64,000 bases of DNA from Candidatus Obscuribacterales bacterium (GTDB lineage Bacteria; Cyanobacteriota; Vampirovibrionia; Obscuribacterales; Obscuribacteraceae): NCBI GenBank assembly GCA_031292355.1, contig JARLHI010000054.1:372001-436000 (forward strand), in the 5' to 3' direction. Every line of letters begins with the position of its first letter. The stretch's first letter is position 1. Below, piece by piece: positions 1-10,237 of this stretch. The position numbers and the translations under genes are program-made. The notes beneath the pieces are model-generated. The model was given only the letters and a program-made list of their open reading frames with translations. It was not told where the DNA came from and searched no databases.

Positions 1-1
1 T

Positions 2-508
2 GCGGTAATCGTCGGCGAAACAATGGCTGGAGCACTCGGTATGCTAATTGCTATTCCTGTGGCGGCGTCACTGAAAGTTGTAATAGACACTTACTATCCG
101 CCTGAAGAATCAATGCTTCATCAGCATGTGGAAGAGCCTAATGTCATGGCTCGTGTTCTAAAATTCATTTTTCAATCGCATAAATCTCCGACCGCAAATG
201 AGCCTATGGAAATAAATCTAGCCGAAGGTTGCGGCGAAGGTCCAGCAGCTGAAGCGGCGGCTAAGTCGACACCTGAAGCCGAGTATCAGGAAAAAGTGAA
301 GGATTGGGCTAAACACAAAAATGCAAGCGAAGGCAATATTGTACAAATTGATGCCCAAGCCGAAGCAGAAAAAATCGAACAGGCTGAACTAAAGACAAAA
401 GCAGAAGAATCCTTAGAAAGGTTAGAAAAGCAAGAGCGTAAAACTAAGAAAATGAAAACTGACACAGCCGAAAAACACACGAACAACGGCGGCGAAGACA
501 AAAACTGA
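2..508 (+). CDS. AI-2E family transporter, C-terminal part (5' end outside window)
   Basis: The reading frame is open from base 2, so the start lies before the window. The first visible residues (AVIVGETMAGALGMLIAIPV) match the last membrane segment of AI-2E/PerM family permeases, where a glycine-rich stretch precedes LIAIPVAA and then a lysine. After the membrane part comes a tail of about 120 residues rich in Glu, Lys and Ala, with heptad-like spacing from about residue 95 that could form a coiled coil in the cytoplasm. Such a long charged tail is longer than I expect for the family. The first ATG in the window (base 23) lies inside the membrane segment and is not the real start. The substrate cannot be deduced from this fragment. 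Confidence 0.75.
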   Translation, partial: AVIVGETMAGALGMLIAIPVAASLKVVIDTYYPPEESMLHQHVEEPNVMARVLKFIFQSHKSPTANEPMEINLAEGCGEGPAAEAAAKSTPEAEYQEKVKDWAKHKNASEGNIVQIDAQAEAEKIEQAELKTKAEESLERLEKQERKTKKMKTDTAEKHTNNGGEDKN

Positions 509-596
509 GCTTAGATTTATGAGCACAGATTCACCAATGTTTGCATCTGCGTTGTTCAAGTTGTGGCACGTCTGTCCATAGAGTAAACTGACAAAC

Positions 597-881
597 ATGA
601 TTACCATCAAGACCGTCGAACATATTGCTAAACTAGCTCGCTTGCAGCTTTCTGAAGAAGAGAAGAAGACGTATTGCGAACACATGACCAAGATCATGGG
701 ATATTTCGACGAACTGGCAGCGATAGATACGACAGACATCGAGCCGATGTCCCATCCCCTGCCGATAGTCAATGTATTGCGTGAAGATATAGTGGTCGCT
801 GCTCCCCCTCATGACGTTTTACTTAAAACTGCCCCAGATCGCGAAGATGCATTTTTTCGTGTACCCAAGATACGCGAATAG
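597..881 (+). CDS. gatC: Aspartyl/glutamyl-tRNA amidotransferase subunit C
   Basis: A 94-residue protein with the full GatC pattern: an N-terminal helix with VEHIAKLARLQLSEEE, a central part with DTTDIEPMSHPLP, and the C-terminal VLREDI and FFRVPKI segments. GatC is the small structural subunit of GatCAB, which converts Glu-tRNA(Gln) or Asp-tRNA(Asn) to the amide form in organisms lacking GlnRS or AsnRS. Its length is normal. gatA and gatB are not beside it; the next gene is pyrG, on the same strand 175 bases later. The ATG at 597 starts directly at the family's usual N-terminus. Confidence 0.95.
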   Translation: MITIKTVEHIAKLARLQLSEEEKKTYCEHMTKIMGYFDELAAIDTTDIEPMSHPLPIVNVLREDIVVAAPPHDVLLKTAPDREDAFFRVPKIRE

Positions 882-1029
882 CTGAACTGTGGCGGTTTAA
901 GCCCAATATATCTAGTCGGCAATTATTGCTAAAGTTTTTAATCTCCACAAAATTTCCTAGAAACGTTACCGTCAGCAGCTTTCGCTCGCTTTGATGATCG
1001 CTTATAGTATTGATTGATCAATGAAATGA

Positions 1030-2745
<1,716 letters not shown>

Positions 2746-2746
2746 G

Positions 2747-3862
2747 CTAAGCGTTCTTTCCACCCAAAAAGCCACGCCAGCGCAGAAAAAGCACGGTCAT
2801 TGTAGCCGTAAATAGCATCAATCCAAGAGCAAACGGATAGCCGTAGTACCATGTCAATTCGGGCATGTCATAAGGCGAAATTTCCGTATGAAAATTCATA
2901 CCGTAGATGCTAGCGATCAAACCGGCAGGCACAAAAATCGTTGTGATTATAGTGAGCACTTTCATCACTTCGTTCATCTTATTGCTGACCGTACTCAAAT
3001 ATACATCCATCATATCTGAACCCAGTTCGCGATACGTTTCGACGAAATCAATAACCTGAACCGTATGGTCATAACAATCGCGCATATGCACTCTCGTTTC
3101 CTCAGAAAACAATGCCGATCCATCTCGGATTAATTCGTTAATCGCCTCACGCAAGGGCCAGACAGCTCTGCGCATGGCCAGCAATTCACGCTTCACCTGA
3201 TGGATTTCGCCCACATTTTTGCGCGACGAATTATCGAGAATGTCGTCTTCCAATTTCTCCAGACGCTCACCATAGATTTCCAGCGCTGGGAAATACGTGT
3301 CAATGACCGTGTCTAAAATCATGTACGAAAGGTAGTCGGAACCCGCTTTTCTGGCTCGGCTATTGACGCGGTGCAGCCTGTCTCTAACGGCCATGAGATC
3401 ATCGTCTTGACCTTCTTGCCAGGAAACGACGAAGTCTTTGGCGATAAACATACTGACTTGAGAAGTCTCCAGCGTTTGATTCATTTTTATCAAATGAGAG
3501 ACGACGAAATACTGCTCGCCATATTGCTCCACTTTGGCTCGATGCTGAACATTCGCCACATCTTCTAGAGCGAGCTCGTGCAAACCAAAAATCTCGCCAA
3601 TTTTATTGGTCAGCGCCACGTCTTTGAGGCCAATTATATGCAGCCAGAGAGTCCGATATTTACCTCTGACCTGACTGAGTTCAGAAACGTCCGATATTTC
3701 TTTTTCGAAGATGTTAGCGCCGTCATAGGCGGTAAGCAACATGCGAGCACTGCCTGGTTTGTTGACATCTCGAGGCGTTGCCACATAGCGATTGAGGTTG
3801 CGTCGACGAGTGTTTTTCTTGGACACAAAGCTACCCCCAGGCTGTAAAGACCAGACAAACAT
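2747..3862 (-). CDS. corA: CorA family Mg2+/Co2+ transport protein
   Basis: 371 residues with the CorA architecture: a soluble alpha/beta N-terminal domain, a long helix (from about residue 190), and two C-terminal membrane helices. The signature YGMNF loop follows the first helix (TIITTIFVPAGLIASIYGMNF), and the acidic loop before the second helix (HTEISPYDMPEL) fits. CorA forms pentameric Mg2+ channels. Starts: ATG at 3862 has no clear ribosome-binding site. A GTG at 3826 is preceded by GGGGGT at a suitable distance and would give 359 residues, so the first 12 residues may not be translated. It converges with pyrG. Confidence 0.93.
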   Translation of the reverse strand: MFVWSLQPGGSFVSKKNTRRRNLNRYVATPRDVNKPGSARMLLTAYDGANIFEKEISDVSELSQVRGKYRTLWLHIIGLKDVALTNKIGEIFGLHELALEDVANVQHRAKVEQYGEQYFVVSHLIKMNQTLETSQVSMFIAKDFVVSWQEGQDDDLMAVRDRLHRVNSRARKAGSDYLSYMILDTVIDTYFPALEIYGERLEKLEDDILDNSSRKNVGEIHQVKRELLAMRRAVWPLREAINELIRDGSALFSEETRVHMRDCYDHTVQVIDFVETYRELGSDMMDVYLSTVSNKMNEVMKVLTIITTIFVPAGLIASIYGMNFHTEISPYDMPELTWYYGYPFALGLMLFTATMTVLFLRWRGFLGGKNA

Positions 3863-3976
3863 GACCCTGGCTGAGAATAACAGTTTTTTGGCTCTTCTAA
3901 AATTTTTTCAGAGATTTTGCTGGCAACCTCTATGCAGATGGACATCTAGGGCATATCTTATGGAGGATGACACTAT

Positions 3977-5995
3977 TTGATAGGTACTTTGATGCAAAAC
4001 GACCTGATGACAGCTTTGCTGTCGATTAAGGCGTTGGACTATATTTTAGAAATAGTGGAGGCTTTGCGCACCGAAATTGAAGCGGTAGCCTCAGTTCATC
4101 GTGCGCCTTTCTTACTGAAGCTCAGTCAGTGCAAATTCAGCCATGCCATGGCGGGCTGGAGAGTCTATCAGTGCACCACCGATTCTTACTATGCCATCAA
4201 AGATAACTCCTCAGCAGTAATTTTCGTGCCGCCAGCGCTGGAGAATTCTGATTCGCAAGTTGATGTCCCCACACCCAAAGGGCATGTAGCAAAAATCATT
4301 ACCTGCCTGGGTAATCAGGTTTATCTCGCAATTAAAGACAATCTGCGTGATCTGATTTTAGATGCCACCCTCATAGTCAATTCAGGAGACGACCTGACCC
4401 ATTTGCTCAAAAGCATGGAAAACGTTATCGCAGAAAAACAAACGAGCAGATTCGAATTTGCAGCGTCCATTTTTGATGGGCAATCACAGGAGCAAAATTT
4501 TGGTCCTGCTGAATATAATTTTGAATCGGGCAAAAACATAAACCGCTCGCAGAAGCTCGCTATGCAGCAAGCATTCAGCCGTAATTTGTCTTTGATTTGG
4601 GGTGGACCAGGTACCGGCAAAACAAATATTCTTGCCTGCAGTGCCGAAGCACATCTAAGAGCAGGCAGACGCGTTTTGTACTTAGGTCAAAATAATGAAG
4701 CGACCGACCATTTGATGGCCACCGTTTGTGACCGTCTGCAAGACACTCTTTATCGAGACGGCTCAATTTTGCGACTAGGCGTCAGTGCAAATAGAGAATT
4801 AGTACAAAAATTTCCCAAAGCCGCGCTCGATTTTCACCTGGCACCATTTAGCGATAAAGCACAAGAGATGGTCAAAATCGAGATGGAGCAAGCACAGTTG
4901 GAGTATGAACCGAGCGAAGAATCGCTTGATGCTCCAACAATAGATAAAATGCGTGAGCGCCTCACAGAAGTGCAAAGCGAAGAAGCAGAAAAAGCCGTAA
5001 ATCTGGACACACTATGGTCGAACGCCGTCTTAAATAAATTTGTCATCAATCAAGCGTTGTTTGTTTGCGGCACATTCTCGGAAGCTTGCGATCAAGGAGC
5101 AATGGAGAATTTTGATGTCATTTTGCTCGATGACTGCAACTTGATTCCTCTGCCCCAATTATTTTGGGCATTGGGACAAGCGCAGACGGTTGCCACTATA
5201 TGCGGTGACTTCAAACAATTGAAAGACAGAGCCCAAAGTACAGACGCAAAAGCGCAAAAGTGGTTGAGTCGCAACGTTTTTGATCTATTCAACATTTCAT
5301 CAGCGTCCGAAGCAGAATCGGACGAACGCCTCTCCATTCTCGACGAGCAATACCGCATGCACGAGGCGATTGCCGCTGTTTCTGATGAACTATTTTATGA
5401 AGGATATCTCTCAAGTGGCAAGAAAGCGCCCGACGATTCAATTGACGGACAGTCCAGTTCATCGGCTATCGTGTTGGCTGATATTTCTGTACTCAATCCA
5501 GAAGCTGCCCAAACCAGCACCAATGGCAGTGCCAACTTAATAAGTGCGATGATTAGCGCAGCGATCGTCAAACAAATTCTGGAGAACGCCAGTCGAGCCG
5601 ATGTCGGCGTGCTGACGACACACAGAGCTCAAAGCGATTTAATCAACAAGATGCTCGCGAAATGGGAATTACCTGTGCCCGTTGCAACAACTATTGAAGA
5701 GATGGCCAACTTAAAACGCGACGTAGTTATCCTGGACATCGTCGATGCGCCAGGTGCCGGTTCTCTTTTCATGAATGAAGATTCCAATCAAATCAGATCA
5801 GACGCTTTACTCAATACAGCAATTACAAGAGCCAACAAGAAATTGTATATAGTCGCTCATTGCGATTATCTGAAGAAATCCGCCACCAGCAAAACTTTAA
5901 AAAAACTGCTGACTATTTTTGAACAGACTCCCGGACGGCTAGACACTACAGACCTTTTAGCAACGTTTGCCATACCCAAACAAAAATTGACTTAA
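3977..5995 (+). CDS. UPF1/SMUBP2-like superfamily 1 helicase
   Basis: 672 residues with the ordered motifs of an SF1B helicase. The Q-motif region is SQKLAMQQAF. Walker A GGPGTGKT lies near residue 212, and Walker B is VILLDDCN, where the usual DEA(S/A) is replaced by DDCN. Further on are GDFKQL, the arginine motif DEQYRMHEAI, a VGVLTTHRAQ block, and a motif VI region LLNTAITRANKKLYIV. The first 200 residues match nothing I know. An insertion with acidic, helical character (about residues 300-340) sits in domain 1. No nuclease domain is fused. The start is TTG at 3977, chosen because GGAGGA (3962-3967) lies 9 bases upstream; the ATG at 3992 is too far from it. It probably unwinds nucleic acid 5' to 3'; the substrate is unknown. 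Confidence 0.88.
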   Translation: MIGTLMQNDLMTALLSIKALDYILEIVEALRTEIEAVASVHRAPFLLKLSQCKFSHAMAGWRVYQCTTDSYYAIKDNSSAVIFVPPALENSDSQVDVPTPKGHVAKIITCLGNQVYLAIKDNLRDLILDATLIVNSGDDLTHLLKSMENVIAEKQTSRFEFAASIFDGQSQEQNFGPAEYNFESGKNINRSQKLAMQQAFSRNLSLIWGGPGTGKTNILACSAEAHLRAGRRVLYLGQNNEATDHLMATVCDRLQDTLYRDGSILRLGVSANRELVQKFPKAALDFHLAPFSDKAQEMVKIEMEQAQLEYEPSEESLDAPTIDKMRERLTEVQSEEAEKAVNLDTLWSNAVLNKFVINQALFVCGTFSEACDQGAMENFDVILLDDCNLIPLPQLFWALGQAQTVATICGDFKQLKDRAQSTDAKAQKWLSRNVFDLFNISSASEAESDERLSILDEQYRMHEAIAAVSDELFYEGYLSSGKKAPDDSIDGQSSSSAIVLADISVLNPEAAQTSTNGSANLISAMISAAIVKQILENASRADVGVLTTHRAQSDLINKMLAKWELPVPVATTIEEMANLKRDVVILDIVDAPGAGSLFMNEDSNQIRSDALLNTAITRANKKLYIVAHCDYLKKSATSKTLKKLLTIFEQTPGRLDTTDLLATFAIPKQKLT

Positions 5996-6209
5996 TGCAA
6001 ATGCCACTCCTAGACCTCTTGAAAATCAGGGCTCTTTTTACAGCTTTTCTGCTTACTTTTGCCAGAGAGGGTTTCCAAGCACGACCTATTTGACATACAG
6101 GGCGTGGGACATCAAGATTGCAGCGGAGATACACTAGAAAAAGTTCTGAACTATTTAGACACTGGTCGTTGAATCTGAGAGAATTGGGTCGGTTAAACGA
6201 GGACGGAAA

Positions 6210-6683
6210 ATGAGCGAGATCGGCGACGAAGCTGTCAATGCAGAAAGCGGAACACCTGCTGTGAAGGATATAAGTGCTATTCAAACAGAAAGGCGTTCGC
6301 GTTTTGTCAGCAGCTGGGCAGCACTCGGTTACGTAATGTCTCTCTCTCGAGAAAACGAAATTAAATTACGCGATTCAGATCGCGCAACCACAATCATGCT
6401 GGCTTTTGTCTGCCTGGTGACGATCATCTCTTTCTTTATCAAATCAATGGTGCCGCAAAGACTAAATCTTTTGCTTCTTTGTGATGTCCTCTTTGGTGCC
6501 ACACTCTTTTTCTATCTCACAAATCGTTTCGGTATTGTCTCGACACTGCCATCAAGGCAAGCTCTTTTGACGTGGCAGTTAATGCTCTGCGCTTTTCTGC
6601 TTGGCACTTTTGTGACAGTCAATCTCTTGATGTTCCTTGGATTCGCTATGCCTAATCCACCTGATCTAGCCGGTCTACATTAA
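6210..6683 (+). CDS. Small integral membrane protein, unknown function
   Basis: 157 residues. The first 65 are soluble and polar, followed by three likely membrane helices: about residues 67-83 (TIMLAFVCLVTIISFFI), 91-109 (LNLLLLCDVLFGATLFFYL) and 126-147 (WQLMLCAFLLGTFVTVNLLMFL). A GAGGACGG sequence just upstream of the ATG can serve as ribosome-binding site. I do not recognise the family. The acetyltransferase that follows begins about 15 bases after this stop, so the two are probably co-transcribed and may be translationally coupled. Confidence 0.7.
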   Translation: MSEIGDEAVNAESGTPAVKDISAIQTERRSRFVSSWAALGYVMSLSRENEIKLRDSDRATTIMLAFVCLVTIISFFIKSMVPQRLNLLLLCDVLFGATLFFYLTNRFGIVSTLPSRQALLTWQLMLCAFLLGTFVTVNLLMFLGFAMPNPPDLAGLH

Positions 6684-6697
6684 TCGGGACGGCCGCC

Positions 6698-7225
6698 ATC
6701 TATACAATCAGACTGGCTACAAAATCTGATCTCGAGCGTCTTTCATTGATTGAGCTTGATGCGTCCAAACGTTTCAAGACTCTGGAGAATTTTCCTCCAG
6801 TCAATGCCGACGCTTCCTTTTTAGACCAGACCTTTGACACCAATACCTTACTCGCATTGATTGAGAAAGAGCAAGTTTTTGTGGCTGTAGACAACACCAA
6901 AACTGCCGTTGGCTTTATCATCGTCAGCGAAAAATCAGGTTGCGCGTATATCGAAGAAGTCGACGTATTGATAGAGCACGGGCAAAAGGGGTTGGGCAAA
7001 GCACTACTTGATCGTGCTTTTTCCTGGGCACGAGAGCGCAGTTTCAAAAGAGTATTACTCAGCACTGCCACAAACGTTCCTTGGAATGGCCCAATGTACG
7101 CACGCCTTGGCTTTACACCAATTGCTGAAGCCAATTGGTGCGATGAGATGCGCAGCATTTACGCCGACGAAAAGGCCAAGGGTCTGCCGGTTGGTGACCG
7201 GGTCTTTATGGAATTGCTACTCTAA
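6698..7225 (+). CDS. GNAT family N-acetyltransferase (probable non-AUG start)
   Basis: A GNAT-fold protein that would transfer an acetyl group from acetyl-CoA to an amine. Motif A is visible as VDVLIEHGQKGLGKALLDRAF (Q/R-x-x-G-x-G/A type), with strand beta4 AYIEEVDV before it and GFTPIAEANW near the end. The first conventional start is TTG at 6746, but the frame is open back to 6665. The codons from 6698 read IYTIRLATKSDLERLSLIEL, which is exactly the expected first strand and helix of GNAT proteins. No ATG, GTG or TTG precedes 6746. I therefore place the start at the ATC at 6698, which has GGGACGG five bases upstream; a short sequencing error is the alternative. The substrate is unknown. Confidence 0.85.
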   Translation: MYTIRLATKSDLERLSLIELDASKRFKTLENFPPVNADASFLDQTFDTNTLLALIEKEQVFVAVDNTKTAVGFIIVSEKSGCAYIEEVDVLIEHGQKGLGKALLDRAFSWARERSFKRVLLSTATNVPWNGPMYARLGFTPIAEANWCDEMRSIYADEKAKGLPVGDRVFMELLL

Positions 7226-7226
7226 G

Positions 7227-9026
7227 TTAATTAGCAGTTTTCTTCTTGTCGTCTTGAATTTCTGGATTGGCCAGGGCAGGGCTTCTCAAAACGGATTGTT
7301 GACCACTGTCAGTTAGCCCGTTGAGCCAATCAAAACGATTGACCGGTGCGAATCTGGTTGTTGCAGCACCAACATAACTATCGGCAGCGCCATAATAAAC
7401 GATATAACCACCGTGACCATCTGGCACAATTCCTTGAGGGAAAACGACATTTGGTACCTGGTGCACCGTGGTTGAAGAATTCTCTTTTTCCCAGGAAGTC
7501 TCTGGCGAAAAGATGGGTTTATCGGAGCGGTACAGTAAATTGGTCGGATCATTTTTATCGAAAACAGCAACACCAGCTTGATACTTAAACATGCCTTTAC
7601 CGCCTTCGTAAGGCATGCCACCACTATAAATCAAATTGATACCATTATCTGTTAGGATCGCTGTCGGCCCTGGTTCTACAACATTGGAGTCAAACTGACC
7701 TGGTCGCGCTGGCAGTATCGGCTCATTGGTGGCGTCACTCCAATTTCTACCATCGACAGAAGAAGCCAATCCCATTTCGTCTACGCCGGCTCGGCTACCC
7801 ATGTAGAACATCCAGAATTTACCATCGATTTTTTCAGGAACAAATTTGCCGTCTACTTCCCGCGAGACAATCGAACCAGACTTTGTCCACTGTGTGTTCC
7901 AGGTGCCCTCATTAGCTGGCATCATGATGCCGCGCTCGTGCCATTCCCGCAAATCGGTGGACGTCCAGTCTGACAATTGGGCGTTGTGTCCATCCCACTT
8001 GGTGGCAGTCAAATCCCATTGTGCTGGATTTACAGGATCGGCGGTCATGCGCGGATCTTCTATACCTAATCGCTCATTGTCGACTCTTGGAGCAAGAACA
8101 GGCTCGTCGCTCCGCTCAAGTACAGTCACGCCATCTGGAGCGGTGCGCGCCAGACCAACAGTGGAGACACCTTTGGCGTCTTGCGCTCGATATAGAATAG
8201 CCACATCACCATCTGGCAAACGAGTAGCTGTTGGATTGAACGCTCCCGCCGAATCAAACTTGCCCTCACGTGGTCCAAGAATGGGTTCATTCGAAAGACG
8301 TTTAAACGGAGTGAGCATTTCTTTTATCTGTGACGGATACTCTTCTTTGACAGGGCCAGCTTCAGGCACCCGAAGAGCTTTTCCCACAGCAAAATGTATG
8401 CCGGTAAAAGCAGCTCCAAAAGCGGCATAGGTTGCAGCGTCACTGGCAACCTGGTCGGCAGAAGCTAAGCGATGATGCATCAAACCTTCAGTTAGCAAAG
8501 CATGTGTTGCACCGCCGACTGCGCCGCCAGCAGCATTGACAGACATTCGCTTAACGAGCGCGCCGTCAAAACCACCGCCAAGAGCCGCGGAGGCGATACT
8601 CATTGAGGCAAAAGTGCCCCCCTGAATTGCCCCTTGTTTGATTCTTGAGGTAAGTAGATGATCGTGATCTTCTGATGGAGTGAACATTCCGCCATTAATG
8701 GCGCCAGCAAGACCAAATGTAGAGGTCTGCACGACTGCGCGCTTTTCGGCAGCAGCGCCTAATTTGAAGACGGACTTTGCACCGTATTTCGTCGCAAGCG
8801 TTACCGCGATGAGTTCACCGATTGAGCCAGCTTTGGCACCGAGTTCCTCGGCAAAACTTACCTTACCGGAGGGTGTGGCCGAATGCAGCTCTTTTACTTT
8901 TACGCCTGGAATTTCATTAAGCAGCTGAGCAACGCCATTCCACGGGTTTTCAACGGCTGTTTGAACAAAACCTTTGCCAAAATCCGTAGCAGTATCTTTA
9001 ACTGCTTGCAGTTGCGATCGTTCCAT
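7227..9026 (-). CDS. GH130-like glycosidase/phosphorylase domain fused to a Gly/Ala-rich N-terminal region
   Basis: 599 residues in two halves. Residues from about 240 to the end form a five-bladed beta-propeller of the GH130/GH43 type. It has FNPTATRLPDGDVAILYRAQD, IEDPRMT, DWTSTDLREW, WMFYMGSR, VVEPGPTAI and IVYYGAAD, the strand-and-aspartate pattern of beta-mannoside phosphorylases and related hydrolases. The first 210 residues are rich in Gly, Ala and Ser with repeated G-x-x-x-G spacing (GAINGGMF, GAIQGGTF, AAGGAVGGAT) and have no signal peptide. They may pack as membrane-seeking or glycine-zipper helices. This combination is unusual. It converges with the GNAT gene (one base between stops). 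GAGG lies about 10 bases before the ATG. Which sugar is cut is not evident. Confidence 0.82.
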   Translation of the reverse strand: MERSQLQAVKDTATDFGKGFVQTAVENPWNGVAQLLNEIPGVKVKELHSATPSGKVSFAEELGAKAGSIGELIAVTLATKYGAKSVFKLGAAAEKRAVVQTSTFGLAGAINGGMFTPSEDHDHLLTSRIKQGAIQGGTFASMSIASAALGGGFDGALVKRMSVNAAGGAVGGATHALLTEGLMHHRLASADQVASDAATYAAFGAAFTGIHFAVGKALRVPEAGPVKEEYPSQIKEMLTPFKRLSNEPILGPREGKFDSAGAFNPTATRLPDGDVAILYRAQDAKGVSTVGLARTAPDGVTVLERSDEPVLAPRVDNERLGIEDPRMTADPVNPAQWDLTATKWDGHNAQLSDWTSTDLREWHERGIMMPANEGTWNTQWTKSGSIVSREVDGKFVPEKIDGKFWMFYMGSRAGVDEMGLASSVDGRNWSDATNEPILPARPGQFDSNVVEPGPTAILTDNGINLIYSGGMPYEGGKGMFKYQAGVAVFDKNDPTNLLYRSDKPIFSPETSWEKENSSTTVHQVPNVVFPQGIVPDGHGGYIVYYGAADSYVGAATTRFAPVNRFDWLNGLTDSGQQSVLRSPALANPEIQDDKKKTAN

Positions 9027-9265
9027 AGCGAAATGCCTCGGAAGCCAATTTTGTATTGCGCGAAGTATGGTTGCACTGTACGCGTGCCCCTATCCTTTGG
9101 GAATGGGGGAAATACCCTGAATGCGCAACAACGCCAGCCCGTGGTAATTGTTGGAAGTACCTCTTTGGTTGAGGCAGAACAGCTTTGCGCAATTGCACAT
9201 TATTTCGCAGCAATAAATACTGTTTATTAGAGGCATGACCAAAATCGTTGTTGAGGTGCACTCCA

Positions 9266-9682
9266 GTGGCTGTAATCAAAACCATTCGTCAACACATCAA
9301 TTTCTTGCAGGCTGACACCATCATTTTTACAAGAGATCTTCTTCAGCATGGCACCCGTGTATCTGTAGACATGTGTCTACATCGACTAATGGCGGCAGGT
9401 TTCGTCAAACGGCTTTCTTACGGCATGTACGTACGACATGATTGCAGTCGAAGTTACACGTCAGCAGAATTGTCCGATGCAAAAAAAATATGGCTTATTC
9501 AGAAAAAACTAAATAGGCTTTCAATTAATAGTCCTGGCTTGATACTCTCTTGTTCTCAGCAGTATCAAGTTGAGGTGACGAACTTTGCTCCTCCAGCGAC
9601 AACGGTCCAAGGCGTTAAAGCTAATGAACCAGCAGTTTTCGCAGAGCACACAAATCAGCCCGTTTCATGGGCTTCCCGGTAA
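9266..9682 (+). CDS. DUF6088/AbiEi-like winged-helix protein
   Basis: 138 residues when started at GTG 9266, which has GAGGTG 8 bases upstream; the longer TTG start at 9248 lacks a site. The N-terminal 65 residues (IRQHINFLQADTIIFTRDLL, then VDMCLHRLMAAGFVKRLSYGMY) match the winged-helix 'RL-x-x-G-x-Y' pattern of DUF6088 and AbiEi-type antitoxin proteins, which are predicted DNA binders. The last 70 residues match nothing I recognise. The 3' end overlaps the convergent nucleotidyltransferase gene by 62 bases. In AbiE type IV toxin-antitoxin systems a winged-helix antitoxin accompanies a nucleotidyltransferase toxin. The same two folds meet here, but tail to tail rather than in one operon. Confidence 0.7.
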   Translation: MAVIKTIRQHINFLQADTIIFTRDLLQHGTRVSVDMCLHRLMAAGFVKRLSYGMYVRHDCSRSYTSAELSDAKKIWLIQKKLNRLSINSPGLILSCSQQYQVEVTNFAPPATTVQGVKANEPAVFAEHTNQPVSWASR

Positions 9683-10199
9683 CAGAGGAAATGGGCACGA
9701 TATGTCTTGAACTCCAGGGATAGATTGTTATTTCCACAGGAAAATCTTCTTCGCGCCAGCGCAAATGCACGAAAGTGCCTTTGTTATTTTCGACAGACTC
9801 TGCCTCCACTGCCTCGTAACCATAGTCTGCCAGACGTTCAGTGAGCATGGAGTAATCGTCGCAATAAGCATGCAAATCAATATCTGAGCCTTCTCTAATT
9901 TCGCCAGACAGAGTGCTGCCAATCAAATATGGATCGCAATCTTCAATCAACAACATCAAATGTGCGGCAATCTTCCGCATGGAATTTATGCGCCGATGTA
10001 CTTCGGATGCGCCTAATTGTTCTTTTGTAATTTGACCGATCCCGGCTCTAATTTTAGCGTTAGATGGCAATCGAGTCTGACTGGACAAACCCAGCATCGA
10101 CGCCGCTCTCTGTTTGGCGTATAAATATTCATTCTCGACACCTTCGGCCATTAGACGAGCGGCCTCCTCGGCAACTCTGCGTTGATTAGATTTAGGCAT
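9621..10199 (-). CDS. Nucleotidyltransferase-domain protein
   Basis: 192 residues from the ATG at 10199; a TTG at 10205 is possible but adds only two residues. The minimal nucleotidyltransferase motif is clear: YLIGSTLSGEIREGSDIDLH, i.e. G-S then SDIDL carrying two metal-binding aspartates, and a later strand with the third acidic residue (FPVEITIYPW). An N-terminal helical segment (AEEAARLMAEG, then YLYAKQRAASMLGL and LPSNAKIRAGI) precedes it. I recall this segment from other stand-alone nucleotidyltransferases. It probably transfers a nucleotide to RNA, protein or a small molecule; the target is unknown. It overlaps the 3' end of the DUF6088-like gene on the opposite strand. Confidence 0.8.
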   Translation of the reverse strand: MPKSNQRRVAEEAARLMAEGVENEYLYAKQRAASMLGLSSQTRLPSNAKIRAGIGQITKEQLGASEVHRRINSMRKIAAHLMLLIEDCDPYLIGSTLSGEIREGSDIDLHAYCDDYSMLTERLADYGYEAVEAESVENNKGTFVHLRWREEDFPVEITIYPWSSRHIVPISSVTGKPMKRADLCALRKLLVH

Positions 10200-10237
10200 T
10201 TGCAATCAAGTCGTAAACTTGCTTTTAGTAATGATAA

